A stretch of 64,000 bases of DNA from NCBI GenBank assembly GCA_039818825.1, contig JBCBTD010000001.1, positions 124,001-188,000 of the forward strand, in the 5' to 3' direction. The stretch is from JBCBTD01 sp039818825 (GTDB lineage: Bacteria; Pseudomonadota; Alphaproteobacteria; Geminicoccales; Geminicoccaceae). Shown here in pieces: positions 36,882 through 45,149 of the stretch. How positions within the stretch are numbered: position 1 is the stretch's first letter; the number at the start of each line of letters is the position of its first letter. Both the position numbers and the translations under genes were made by a program. The notes under the pieces are model-generated. The model saw only the letters and a list, made by a program, of their open reading frames with translations, did not search any database and was not told the DNA's origin.

Positions 36882-37663
36882 GGTGCGAGGGACGTGGCTT
36901 TGGGGAACACGCGGAAGAAGTTCGTCGTCGTCGCTTCCTCGATGACCGAGACCGGCTCACCGCGCGTCGCCGCGAGCATCTCGGCGACAAGCGGCACGTA
37001 CGCCGGCTCGTTGGCGCGTCCACGATGCGGCGGCGGCGCCAGGTAGGGGGCGTCGGTCTCCAACAGCAGCCGATCGAGCGGTAGGTCGCGGACGATCGCA
37101 CGGAGGTCATCGGAACGCTTGAACGTCAGGATTCCGCCGATGCCGAGGTGTAAGCCCAGTTCCACCGCGCACTCGCCCAGCGCTCGCGACGAGCTGAAGC
37201 AGTGAACGACCCCAGTGAACGGTCCGGCGGTCATCTCTTCGTGAAGGACCGCCGCCATGTCCGCGTCAGCATCGCGGGTGTGGATGATGACCGGCAGACC
37301 GGTCTCCCGAGCGGCGGCGATGTGGGTCCGAAACAGCCGCATCTGCACGTCACGTGGGCTGTGCTCGTAGTGATAATCCAGACCGGTCTCGCCAATGGCC
37401 GTCACGCACGGATGGGTGGCAACGGCTTCCAGCGACTCCGTACCGGTGAAGCCGTCCGTCGCCGCGTGGTGCGGATGCACCCCGATAGCGGCGCTGACGT
37501 TGGCGTGCCTATCGGTGATCGCCAGCACGTCGTCGGCGGCGCTCAGCTTCGTGCAGATCGTCTGCAGAAACCCGACACCGGCGTTGCTGGCCCGTTCGAC
37601 CACCTCCGCCTCACGTTCCGCCAGACCCGGGTAGTCGAGGTGGCAGTGGCTGTCGACGAACAT
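36872..37663 (-). CDS. TatD-family metal-dependent deoxyribonuclease
   Basis: Encodes 263 aa. The TIM-barrel metal ligands are visible: DSHCHLD at the start, GETGLDYH, VIIHTRDAD, VVHCFSSS and the late ETDAPYLAPPPHRGR. TatD enzymes are 3'-exonucleases or D-aminoacyl-related hydrolases acting on damaged DNA. Its ATG overlaps the metG stop by one base (TGATG). The open frame reaching 37969 is only within metG. Confidence 0.95.
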   Translation of the reverse strand: MFVDSHCHLDYPGLAEREAEVVERASNAGVGFLQTICTKLSAADDVLAITDRHANVSAAIGVHPHHAATDGFTGTESLEAVATHPCVTAIGETGLDYHYEHSPRDVQMRLFRTHIAAARETGLPVIIHTRDADADMAAVLHEEMTAGPFTGVVHCFSSSRALGECAVELGLHLGIGGILTFKRSDDLRAIVRDLPLDRLLLETDAPYLAPPPHRGRANEPAYVPLVAEMLAATRGEPVSVIEEATTTNFFRVFPKATSLAPCG

Positions 37664-39198
37664 CAAGCCGCCGCGTCGTCGACGTAGCGGGGAAAGACCC
37701 CGGTTGGCGCCGGCAACGGCTCGCCCGGTCGCAAACGGGCGGCATCGGCAGCCACGTCCGCCACCTTGCGCTGCTCCGAGTCGACCGACAGTTGGTCGAG
37801 GAGTCGGCCGGAGGCGTCGGGCATGAATGGCTGGGTCAAGATCGCCAAGCGCCGGACGGTTTCTGCGAGTACGTAGAGCACCGTCCCCATGCGCGCTGGG
37901 TCGCTCTTGCGCAGGGCCCAGGGTGCCTGGGCGTCGACGTAACGGTTGGCCTCGCCGATCACCTCCCAAATCGCCTCGAGCGCCTTGTTGAACTGTTGCG
38001 CTTCGATCTGGTCGCGGACTGCAGGCACGAGGGCTCCGGCTTGGTCCAGCAGCATCCTGTCGGCATCGAGCAGCGCAGCCGGTGTCGGCACGACACCGGC
38101 GCAGTTCTTGCGGATCATCGACAACGAACGTTGCGCTAGATTGCCGTAGTCGTTGGCAAGATCGGCATTCATCCGCTGGACGATCGTGCGGTGCGAGAAA
38201 TCACCGTCGCTGCCGAACGGTACCTCGCGCAGCAGAAAGTAACGGGTCGCATCGAGACCATAGCGGGCGATCAACTCGAATGGGTCGATGACGTTGCCGA
38301 GCGACTTGGAGATCTTCTGGCCCTCGTTGGTCCACCAGCCATGGGCGAACACGCACCGCGGCGGCTCGAGACCGGCAGCAAGCAGGAACGCCGGCCAGTA
38401 GACCGCGTGGAACCGCACGATGTCTTTACCCACCATGTGCACGTCGGCGGGCCAGAAACGCCCGTAGTCCGGCGCCTCAGTGTCGGGATAGCCGACTGCG
38501 GAAAGGTAATTGGTGAGCGCATCCAGCCACACGTAGATGACGTGGCTCGGATCTCCGGGGACCGGAATTCCCCAAGAAAAGCTGGTCCTCGACACCGACA
38601 GGTCTTGGAGGCCACCCTCGACGAAGCGCACGACCTCGTTGCGGCGGCTTTCCGGGCGCACGAAGTTTGGGTTGTCGGCATAGTGTCGAAGCAGACGCTC
38701 CTGCCAGGCCGACAGGCGGAAAAAGTAACTGGGCTCCTCGACCCATTCGACCGGCGCACCCGACGGCGCCTTTCCATCCGCGATCTCGCTCTCAGCGTAG
38801 AAGGCCTCGTCACGGACCGAGTACCAGCCGGCGTAGCGACCGAGATAGATGTCGCCCTTGTCCACCAGCGTCTGCCAAAGCGCCGTCACCGCGCGTTTGT
38901 GTCGTGCTTCGGTCGTGCGGATGAAATCGTCGTGCGAGAAGTGCATGGCGTCCGCCAGCACCCGGAATCTGCTGGAGACTTCGTCAGTGAAGGCCTGCGG
39001 GTCGACACCTGCGTCGGCCGCGGCCTTTTCTACCTTCTGGCCGTGCTCATCCGTGCCCGTCAGGAAGCGGACCTCACGGCCGTCCAGCCGCATGAAGCGC
39101 GCGAGCACGTCACAGGCCAACGTCGTGTAGGCGTGACCGATGTGCGGCGAGTCGTTGACGTAGTAGATCGGAGTCGTGACGTAGTAACGCGCAGTCAT
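37663..39198 (-). CDS. metG: Methionyl-tRNA synthetase
   Basis: Encodes 511 aa. The class I HIGH-type motif is PHIGHAYTT (from residue 18) and the KMSKS-type motif is KISKSLGN. This is the shorter MetRS form without the C-terminal dimerisation domain. It charges tRNA-Met with methionine. It sits between holB and tatD in the conserved tmk-holB-metG-tatD order, 18 bases after holB. Confidence 0.97.
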   Translation of the reverse strand: MTARYYVTTPIYYVNDSPHIGHAYTTLACDVLARFMRLDGREVRFLTGTDEHGQKVEKAAADAGVDPQAFTDEVSSRFRVLADAMHFSHDDFIRTTEARHKRAVTALWQTLVDKGDIYLGRYAGWYSVRDEAFYAESEIADGKAPSGAPVEWVEEPSYFFRLSAWQERLLRHYADNPNFVRPESRRNEVVRFVEGGLQDLSVSRTSFSWGIPVPGDPSHVIYVWLDALTNYLSAVGYPDTEAPDYGRFWPADVHMVGKDIVRFHAVYWPAFLLAAGLEPPRCVFAHGWWTNEGQKISKSLGNVIDPFELIARYGLDATRYFLLREVPFGSDGDFSHRTIVQRMNADLANDYGNLAQRSLSMIRKNCAGVVPTPAALLDADRMLLDQAGALVPAVRDQIEAQQFNKALEAIWEVIGEANRYVDAQAPWALRKSDPARMGTVLYVLAETVRRLAILTQPFMPDASGRLLDQLSVDSEQRKVADVAADAARLRPGEPLPAPTGVFPRYVDDAAA

Positions 39199-39216
39199 GG
39201 GGCGTCCCCTGCTGGA

Positions 39217-40254
39217 TCAAGCGGGCAGGGCGGGCTCCGCACCGACCAAGTCCGTGGCGATGTCGACGAGGACCAGACGCCGGTCGAGGCTGAACCGCTC
39301 GGCTTCGTCCTCCAAGCGGGCGAGGTTGTCCCACAAGCGCCAAACCCGATCAAGCCGGCGGCCGAGCACACGCAACCGCGCCTGCTCGTCGGTGACCAGT
39401 TCCGCCACCGGCTCGTCGAGCCGAGCCCCGATCGTGCGCCGCAGAAGTCGTCCGAGCAGAGCACGGAAGAGACCCGGATCGAGGCTTTGGAGTATCGATT
39501 CCAGCCGTTCCACTGCACCGACGACGTCCGGCTCGCGGCCACCGTCGCCGAGCAAGGACGCCAGCGTCGCGTAGTGCTCGTGCACCGACGCCTCGGCCAA
39601 CGCGAGCGCCAGGCCAGGGCTGCCGGCCCCGATCGTCGCTGCCGCATGCGCCGTCAGTGGCTCGATCTCGAAGCGCTCGCGCAACCAACTCTCGATCAGG
39701 CTCGGCTCCACCCGCCGCAGTCGGAGCGTCGCAACCCGCGAATGGATCGTCGGCGGAAAGCGGTCGGCCGCTTCAGCCGTGAGGATGATCACCACGCCCT
39801 CGCCGGGCTCCTCCAGGAGCTTGAGCAGCGCGTTGGCAGCGTTGTTGTTCAGGAGGTGCGCTCGATCGACGACGAGCACGCGGTGTGCGCCGACCGCGGT
39901 CCGCTGTAGCCGATCGATCGCCAGCCGGACCGCGTCGATCGGCACTTCGGCGCGCGCTCGGGGCTGGTCCCGCGTCGGTGCCTTCGGGCGGACGATGACG
40001 AGATCCGGATGGGCCCCGGCCGCCACTTGGCGCGCGACCGGATGGTCGGCAGGTAGGTCCAAGCTGTCGCCGCCGCCGGCGAGCAGGTAGCGGGCGAAGC
40101 GCAACGCCAACGTCGCCTTGCCGATGCCACCCATGCCCAGAAACAGCCAAGCGTGCGGCAGGCGGCCGCTGGCATGAGCACGCAGCAGCGTCTGCTCGGC
40201 GCGTTCTTGACCGAGCAGGCCCAAGGCTTCAGATGCCGCCTCCGCCCCGGTCAA
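39217..40254 (-). CDS. holB: DNA polymerase III delta' subunit
   Basis: Encodes 345 aa. An AAA+ fold with Walker-like loop GMGGIGKATLA, sensor region RVLVVDRAHLLNNNAANALLKLLEEPGEG, and no Cys4 zinc module. This is a clamp-loader subunit. The ATG overlaps the tmk stop by four bases (ATGA), and the tmk-holB pairing supports the call. Confidence 0.93.
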   Translation of the reverse strand: MTGAEAASEALGLLGQERAEQTLLRAHASGRLPHAWLFLGMGGIGKATLALRFARYLLAGGGDSLDLPADHPVARQVAAGAHPDLVIVRPKAPTRDQPRARAEVPIDAVRLAIDRLQRTAVGAHRVLVVDRAHLLNNNAANALLKLLEEPGEGVVIILTAEAADRFPPTIHSRVATLRLRRVEPSLIESWLRERFEIEPLTAHAAATIGAGSPGLALALAEASVHEHYATLASLLGDGGREPDVVGAVERLESILQSLDPGLFRALLGRLLRRTIGARLDEPVAELVTDEQARLRVLGRRLDRVWRLWDNLARLEDEAERFSLDRRLVLVDIATDLVGAEPALPA

Positions 40255-40922
40255 GGCGCGGGCAACCGCGGATACTTGGCACTGAATGCCGTGATCACGG
40301 CGGCCTTGACGTCAGCAACATCGCCGCCGGCGTCGATGGTCGTGAAGCGGTCAGGTTCGAGACCGGCGAATTCGTGGAATGCCTCCCGAACCGTTCGGTG
40401 GAACGCCATACCCTTCGCCTCGAAACGCCCGGCGGCCGCACGGGCCAAGCCGACCTCGACGTCGACGTCCAAGAGTAGCGTCATTTCCGGGCAGAAGGGT
40501 TCGAGCCATCGATCGTGGAGATCGACGATCTCGCCATCGCCCAGCCCACCTAGGCGCCCCTGGTAGACCCGCGTGGAATCCCAATACCGATCGCACAAGA
40601 CCCAAGCCCCGGCCGCCAGCGCCGGGCGGATCGTTCGCTCCAGATGGTCTAGTCGCGCCGCCAGCAACAGGAAAAGCTCGCTCCTCGGCGACCATCGATC
40701 GACGTCGCCATCCACGAACAGTTGGCGGACGGCCTCCGCGCCGGGCGTGCCCCCAGGTTCCCGGGTCGTCGTAACCTCCTGTCCGTGCGCTTCCAGATGT
40801 GCCGCCAAGGCCAGGATCTGGGTCGTCTTCCCAGCTCCTTCGCCACCTTCGAAGGTGACCAGTCTGGCGAGGCGCGCGCGGTTCAGTCTCAGCTTCCCAT
40901 GAGGTGCCGTAGCGCCGTCCAC
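40251..40922 (-). CDS. tmk: Thymidylate kinase
   Basis: Encodes 223 aa. P-loop EGGEGAGKTTQ, the DR(Y/W) motif in LCDRYWDSTRVYQG, and TREPGGTPGAEAVRQL are all present. The enzyme phosphorylates dTMP to dTDP. The start at 40922 overlaps the dacC end by 34 bases; no in-frame ATG lies closer to the kinase domain, so the overlap is probably real. Confidence 0.95.
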   Translation of the reverse strand: MDGATAPHGKLRLNRARLARLVTFEGGEGAGKTTQILALAAHLEAHGQEVTTTREPGGTPGAEAVRQLFVDGDVDRWSPRSELFLLLAARLDHLERTIRPALAAGAWVLCDRYWDSTRVYQGRLGGLGDGEIVDLHDRWLEPFCPEMTLLLDVDVEVGLARAAAGRFEAKGMAFHRTVREAFHEFAGLEPDRFTTIDAGGDVADVKAAVITAFSAKYPRLPAP

Positions 40923-42025
40923 ATCCGCCCGACGAGATTGGCTTCGGCGACGTCCTCGCCGACCAGCAACGGAATGCGGCGTTCACCAATCTCAGGCCCG
41001 CGCAGGACCAGTTCGCCTGCAGGCGAGCCGGCAGTGAGCGGCGCAGAAAGCGGCGAATCGTAAGCCAAGGTGACTTCGAGCTCGTCGCGCGCCGTCGGCG
41101 ACATCGTCACCAACAGGCCGGCCTCGGTCACGAGAGGTACCGTCGCTCGCTCGCCGAACCACACGGCCGCATCGGCCACCGGCTCGTCCGGCGCGAACAG
41201 TTGGTAGCCACGGTAGGCGCTGAACCCGTACTCGAGCAGGCGCTCCGCTTCCCGGCGACGTTGTCCGGGCGTCTCTAGTCCAGCGACGACCAGGACCAGA
41301 CGGCGGCCGTCACGCTCCGCGGAGGCGACGAGCCCGTATCCGGCCTCTCTGGTGTGCCCGGTCTTCAGACCATCGACACCTTCGACATTGCCCTGCAGCA
41401 GCGGGTTGCGCGACGACTGCTCGATTCCCGCATAGGTAAACGACCGCTGGCTGTAATAATGATAGTATTCTGGGAACTCGCTGATCAGCCGCAACGCCAG
41501 TGTTGCCAAATCTCGCACACTCATGACGTGCTCGGGATCCGGCCAGCCGCTGGCATTCTTGAAAACACTATTGGTCAAACCGATGTCGCTGGCGCGCCGG
41601 GTCATCTGCTCGGCGAACGCTGCTTCGGTGCCGGCGATCCCTTCGGCCACGACGATGCATGCGTCGTTGCCGGACTGGATGATGATGCCCCGCAACAAGT
41701 CTTCGATCGGGACCCGGTCTCCCACCTCGACCCACATCTTGGAGCCACCCTTGCGCCACGCCGTCTCACTTACGAGCATGGTGTCGTCCAGTGTCATGGC
41801 GCCGGACTGCAAGCGCTCGAACACCATGAACGCCGTCATCAGCTTGCTCATCGATGCGGGCGGGCGCGGCTCGTCAGCGTTCTTCTCGAACAGGACTTGC
41901 CCACTAGGCCAATCGACGAGGATCGCCGCCGGCGCCAACGTCTCGAACTGCTCGACGGCCCACGCAGCTGGCGCGACCAAGAGCAACCACAACGCCAGTG
42001 CCAAGCGCATCGGCACGACTCCCAT
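40889..42025 (-). CDS. D-alanyl-D-alanine carboxypeptidase (PBP5-type, S11)
   Basis: Encodes 378 aa with a signal peptide (about 1-23). The penicillin-binding motifs are Ser58-x-x-Lys61 (ASMSKLM), SGN at 118 and KTG at 221. A C-terminal beta domain follows and ends in an amphipathic stretch (NLVGRMWTALRHLMGS) that may anchor it to the membrane, as in PBP5. It trims the terminal D-Ala of peptidoglycan stem peptides. It is part of a run of cell-wall genes with rlpA and mltB. Confidence 0.95.
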   Translation of the reverse strand: MGVVPMRLALALWLLLVAPAAWAVEQFETLAPAAILVDWPSGQVLFEKNADEPRPPASMSKLMTAFMVFERLQSGAMTLDDTMLVSETAWRKGGSKMWVEVGDRVPIEDLLRGIIIQSGNDACIVVAEGIAGTEAAFAEQMTRRASDIGLTNSVFKNASGWPDPEHVMSVRDLATLALRLISEFPEYYHYYSQRSFTYAGIEQSSRNPLLQGNVEGVDGLKTGHTREAGYGLVASAERDGRRLVLVVAGLETPGQRRREAERLLEYGFSAYRGYQLFAPDEPVADAAVWFGERATVPLVTEAGLLVTMSPTARDELEVTLAYDSPLSAPLTAGSPAGELVLRGPEIGERRIPLLVGEDVAEANLVGRMWTALRHLMGS

Positions 42026-42049
42026 TCTTTCAGCCCAGGGTTGGCCTCG

Positions 42050-42910
42050 TCAGGCGTCCGTCCTGCACCGCGAACCGGACGACGCGGCACGAACGATGTA
42101 AGCATCCCAGTAGCCGGCACCGATGACCCGGTTCAAGGCTTCGTCCGCCTCACGGGTGGTCGAGAACGGCCCGACCCGCACGTGGGTCAGACCGGCCGAT
42201 GCCGTCGCCGCAACGTTGCCGATGCCGCCGAGCGCGCCCGCAAGACGGCGTTGGATCTGGTCGGCACCGTTCCGATCGCGGAAGGCACCCACTTGGACGT
42301 ACCGGTCACTGCAACTCGCCATTGCCACGGTGGCCGGCGCCGGCGTGACGGGCCGCGGCGCGTCGCGACGAGCGCTACGGCTGGGCGTCGGCCGCCTACC
42401 GCTCGAATCAGCGAGCTCGAGGAATTCCACCTCGACATCAGCGAGGCCCTGGTGACGAAAGCCCAGTTCCTCCGCGGCGGCGCGCGACACGTCGATGATC
42501 CGATCTCCAGCGAACGGCCCGCGGTCGTTGACCCGGAGCACGACGGACCTGTCGTTCTCCAGATTGGTCACGCGAACGAAGCTCGGCAGCGGGAGCGTCT
42601 TGTGAGCCGCCGACAGGCTGTGCATGTCGAACGTCTCGCCGTTCGCGGTCTTTCGGCCATGAAACTGCTTGCCGTACCAGGACGCGACGCCGACCGCGCT
42701 GTAGTTCGCCTCGTACACAGGTTCGTACCAGCGTCCCTTGATTTGATAGGGCTGGCCGACCTTGTAGTGCCCACCGGCACCGTCGGGCTGTTGCGGCGAA
42801 CTCGGGGTGCTGGACCCGCACGCCACCAGTACCAACGCCACGATTGCGAGCGCGGCGCCGCGCCAAAATGTGGGGAACGCTTGAGGCTTCATCGCAGCCG
42901 CGCCATCCAT
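42050..42910 (-). CDS. rlpA: RlpA-type septal-ring lytic transglycosylase lipoprotein
   Basis: Encodes 286 aa. A lipobox (VLVAC, Cys31) predicts outer-membrane anchoring. The double-psi beta-barrel domain (GVASWYGKQFHGRKTANGE... NDRGPFAGDRIIDVS) and a C-terminal SPOR domain (YVQVGAFRDRNGADQ) give the RlpA layout. RlpA cleaves or binds denuded glycan strands at division sites. ATG 42892 (MKPQAFP) is an alternative, slightly better signal-peptide start. Confidence 0.92.
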   Translation of the reverse strand: MDGAAAMKPQAFPTFWRGAALAIVALVLVACGSSTPSSPQQPDGAGGHYKVGQPYQIKGRWYEPVYEANYSAVGVASWYGKQFHGRKTANGETFDMHSLSAAHKTLPLPSFVRVTNLENDRSVVLRVNDRGPFAGDRIIDVSRAAAEELGFRHQGLADVEVEFLELADSSGRRPTPSRSARRDAPRPVTPAPATVAMASCSDRYVQVGAFRDRNGADQIQRRLAGALGGIGNVAATASAGLTHVRVGPFSTTREADEALNRVIGAGYWDAYIVRAASSGSRCRTDA

Positions 42911-42922
42911 CCTATTGTAAAC

Positions 42923-43939
42923 TCACGTTCTTATTGTATCGCTCAGAAGGCCAACGCTCAAGGCAAAGTAGGTCGAGCGGTTCCAGCGCATCAGTACGTC
43001 GAAATTGCCGTAGACGAGGTAGGCCGGACCGGCGCCGTCGTCCGTGACGATCAGGCCCGCCGGGAGGTCGACGACCGGCAGTGCCCCGCCGTCCGCACGC
43101 CGCACGCCGGCTTCGGCCCAGTAGCCAAGCGGCCGTTTGTCGTCACGCCCGGTCGGCAGACCGACGAAACCGCCAGTCCGCGTGACCTGTCGACCCCACC
43201 GGTACTCGCCGTTCCAACCGATCGAGCGGAGATAGTTCGCCATCGAGGCAAACACGTCGGGAAGGCTGGCCCAGATGTCGGCCCACCCGTCACCGTCGTA
43301 GTCGATGGCGTGATCGAGGTAGGTCGACGGCAGGAACTGAGACTGCCCCATCGCCCCGGCCCAGGATCCGGTCATGTTGCGTAGCTGCAGCGGTGTTCGA
43401 TCCAAGACGTGCAGCGCCGCCAGGAGTTCGCGCGAAAACAACTCGCGGCGTCGACCATCGTAGGCCAGCGAGGCCAGCGAACGCACGACGGGGTAGTCGC
43501 CGGTGAACCCGCCGAAGCTCGACTCGATGCCCCACAAGGCGACGATGACGCGCGGCGAGACACCGAACGTCCCGCCGATGGACTTGAGCAGCGCCCGGTG
43601 CTCTGCATACCGGCGACGGGCACCGTCGATCCGTGCTTGGTTGACCACGCGCTCCCGATAGGTTCGAAAGCTGATTCGCCCCTCCGGCTGCCGCCGATCG
43701 AGGGCAACGACATCCGGGTCAACTCGGAGTCCAGCGAACGCCGTGTCGACGCTGCGGGGAGCAACACCCTGAGCAACGGCCTTAGCTCCCATGTCGGCAA
43801 GAAACGCGTCGAACGAGAGTTCCGCGGCGCCGACGTGCGCGGGCGCCACGACCACGCCACAGCTCGCAGCGGCGCTCACCAAAAAAGCGCGACGTCGGCA
43901 GTGCCCGGCAAGGCCATAGGCGTCACGTCGCGCCGTCAT
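42923..43939 (-). CDS. Lytic murein transglycosylase (MltB-like)
   Basis: Encodes 338 aa. The signal peptide has CRRRAFLVSAAAS, a possible twin-arginine export motif. The SLT_2 domain has catalytic Glu139 in ALWGIESSFGGFTGDYPVVRSLASLAYD and the MGQSQFLPSTY substrate block; a peptidoglycan-binding-like end is lacking. It cuts peptidoglycan to anhydro-muropeptides. The ATG at 43939 overlaps the stop of the regulator gene (ATGA), so mltB translation is coupled to that regulator. A frame extension to 43990 lies inside the regulator. Confidence 0.92.
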   Translation of the reverse strand: MTARRDAYGLAGHCRRRAFLVSAAASCGVVVAPAHVGAAELSFDAFLADMGAKAVAQGVAPRSVDTAFAGLRVDPDVVALDRRQPEGRISFRTYRERVVNQARIDGARRRYAEHRALLKSIGGTFGVSPRVIVALWGIESSFGGFTGDYPVVRSLASLAYDGRRRELFSRELLAALHVLDRTPLQLRNMTGSWAGAMGQSQFLPSTYLDHAIDYDGDGWADIWASLPDVFASMANYLRSIGWNGEYRWGRQVTRTGGFVGLPTGRDDKRPLGYWAEAGVRRADGGALPVVDLPAGLIVTDDGAGPAYLVYGNFDVLMRWNRSTYFALSVGLLSDTIRT

Positions 43940-44562
43940 TGAGACGCCCAAACGATGCGCGCTACCCATGCCACTTCTGCTGCCGGACAAGTCATCGCGC
44001 GAGCACCGTCGACCAGGCCACCGATCGTCAGTTCCTGCGCAGTGCGCTTCACCAGCACGCCGATCACGGGTGCCGCGGCATAGCGCATGACCAAGACCCG
44101 GTCATGGCGACGGACAGCGATGCCGGGGTCCACGAGAACGGCGCCTCCACGGCGAAGGACCGGTTCGTAGTCACCCGTGTCGACACTGACCGCGTACAAC
44201 CGGTCCGCCTCCAACGTTCCAAGCTCTAGGTCCTTCGCGCTGGTCTCCAAAAAGCCGGACGGATCGAACTGCTTCGCGGTGATCTTCGACAAGTCGACCG
44301 CCGGCAGATGGATGCCCGACGTACCGGCGTCCTGCGGATGAACGAGGCCAACGAAGGCGCCGAACGAAGTGTGTGTCGCGCCGAGTATTTTGGCCAGACT
44401 CTCGGTGCTCGGCCATCGCGGGCGACCGTCGCGCGTCGTCCGCTTGCTCTTGTTGAACGTCGTCGGGTCGAGACCAGCACGACGGGCGAGGCCCGACGGG
44501 GAGAGTCCGTTCACTTCGGCGAGACGATCGACTCCCCGCCACACGTCTGCATGGCTCAGCAT
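43936..44562 (-). CDS. XRE-type regulator with degenerate S24 (CI/LexA-like) domain
   Basis: Encodes 208 aa. The N-terminal helix-turn-helix is GLSPSGLARRAGLDPTTFNKSKR, followed by WPSTESLAKIL. The C-terminal half looks like an S24 repressor domain (LYAVSVDTGDYEPVLRRGGAVLVDP, then a Lys in VLVKRTAQEL). In active family members the loop contains Ser three residues before the Pro (GDSMxP); here that position is Asp, so self-cleavage is probably lost. It is the first gene of the minus-strand cell-wall operon, overlaps mltB by four bases, and is divergent from the phage cassette, 120 bases away, which suggests it regulates one or both. Confidence 0.85.
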   Translation of the reverse strand: MLSHADVWRGVDRLAEVNGLSPSGLARRAGLDPTTFNKSKRTTRDGRPRWPSTESLAKILGATHTSFGAFVGLVHPQDAGTSGIHLPAVDLSKITAKQFDPSGFLETSAKDLELGTLEADRLYAVSVDTGDYEPVLRRGGAVLVDPGIAVRRHDRVLVMRYAAAPVIGVLVKRTAQELTIGGLVDGARAMTCPAAEVAWVARIVWASQ

Positions 44563-44682
44563 AGCCCACGCCCTCGAGTTTCGCCGACGATAGGAAGCGC
44601 CCCCGGCTGAGTCAAAGGCGCGGTAGTCGTCGCTGGTGCATCAGTGTATAGGATTTTCAACCTAGTTCGGTGAGGAGCCTCG
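44563..44682. promoter_or_regulatory. Divergent control region between regulator and phage cassette
   Basis: This 120-base region separates the XRE/S24-like gene (minus) from the 44683 gene (plus). It contains an AT-rich stretch (GTATAGGATTTTCAACCTAG at about 44646-44665) that could hold a -10 element for the rightward genes, and a short TAGG...CCTA inverted repeat. No perfect operator repeat is seen, so binding sites remain a guess. Confidence 0.35.
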
Positions 44683-45069
44683 ATGCAAGTCTCCGCTTTG
44701 GTCGTTTTCACCGACCAGCGTCAGTCCACTTGGCTGCGCTGGCTCCGCAGCGGCTACCGCCATTGCTTCGTCGTGGTGCGCGACCCAGCGGGCGAATGGC
44801 TCGCCTGCGACTGGCTGTGCGGGCGCCTGGAGTTCCACGTCTACGGCCCGCAGCAGCCTACGGCATTGATCGACGCGTTCGTCGCACGGGGCCACCGCGT
44901 GGTCGCCGTCGTCAAGCTTCGGCGACGGGGCCGGCGCTCGCCGTTCCGCCTGATGAGTTGTGTCGAGATCGTCAAGCAGGCCATCGGCGTCGGTGGTTGG
45001 CGGCCGATCACACCCCACGGATTGTTCGTCGCCCTCCGTGACGCTGGGCATCACACGTTCGAGCCATAA
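44683..45069 (+). CDS. Phage-cassette protein, possible permuted papain-like fold
   Basis: Encodes 128 aa. The pattern of a His in GYRHCFVVVRD followed much later by a Cys in LMSCVEIVKQAIG recalls permuted papain-like/NlpC-P60-type amidases, where the His precedes the Cys. A short basic patch (KLRRRGRRSPFR) lies between them. It precedes the portal gene and is probably part of the cassette; small proteins of this type sit beside structural genes in some podovirus-like prophages. A cell-wall role is inference only. A GAGGAG ribosome binding site is present. Confidence 0.5.
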   Translation: MQVSALVVFTDQRQSTWLRWLRSGYRHCFVVVRDPAGEWLACDWLCGRLEFHVYGPQQPTALIDAFVARGHRVVAVVKLRRRGRRSPFRLMSCVEIVKQAIGVGGWRPITPHGLFVALRDAGHHTFEP

Positions 45070-45088
45070 GAATTTTTTCTTAGCCCGA

Positions 45089-45117
45089 TTGACGCTCTCC
45101 AACTCTTCGCGTACTCA
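45089..45117 (+). promoter_or_regulatory. Candidate sigma-70-like promoter before the portal gene
   Basis: TTGACG (45089-45094), a 17-base spacer and TACTCA (45112-45117) resemble a housekeeping promoter, with transcription expected to begin near 45124. Upstream lies an AT-rich palindrome TAAGAA-TTTT-TTCTTA (45067-45082) that overlaps the preceding stop codon and may act as a weak terminator. The location favours the portal start at 45150 over 45123. Confidence 0.4.
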
Positions 45118-45149
45118 GCGTCATGACAATTTTCCTATCTGGATGCGCC

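Noticed and set aside
38191..39909. A 572-codon plus-strand frame opposite metG and holB
   Set aside because: Antisense to two complete core genes; composition is typical of a shadow.
44563..44682. A second copy of the tRNA-Ser 3' end (phage attachment site) at the left of the cassette
   Set aside because: I compared the tRNA 3' end (TTCGAATCCCGCCCCCACC) with this region by eye and found no match, so no att pair can be claimed.
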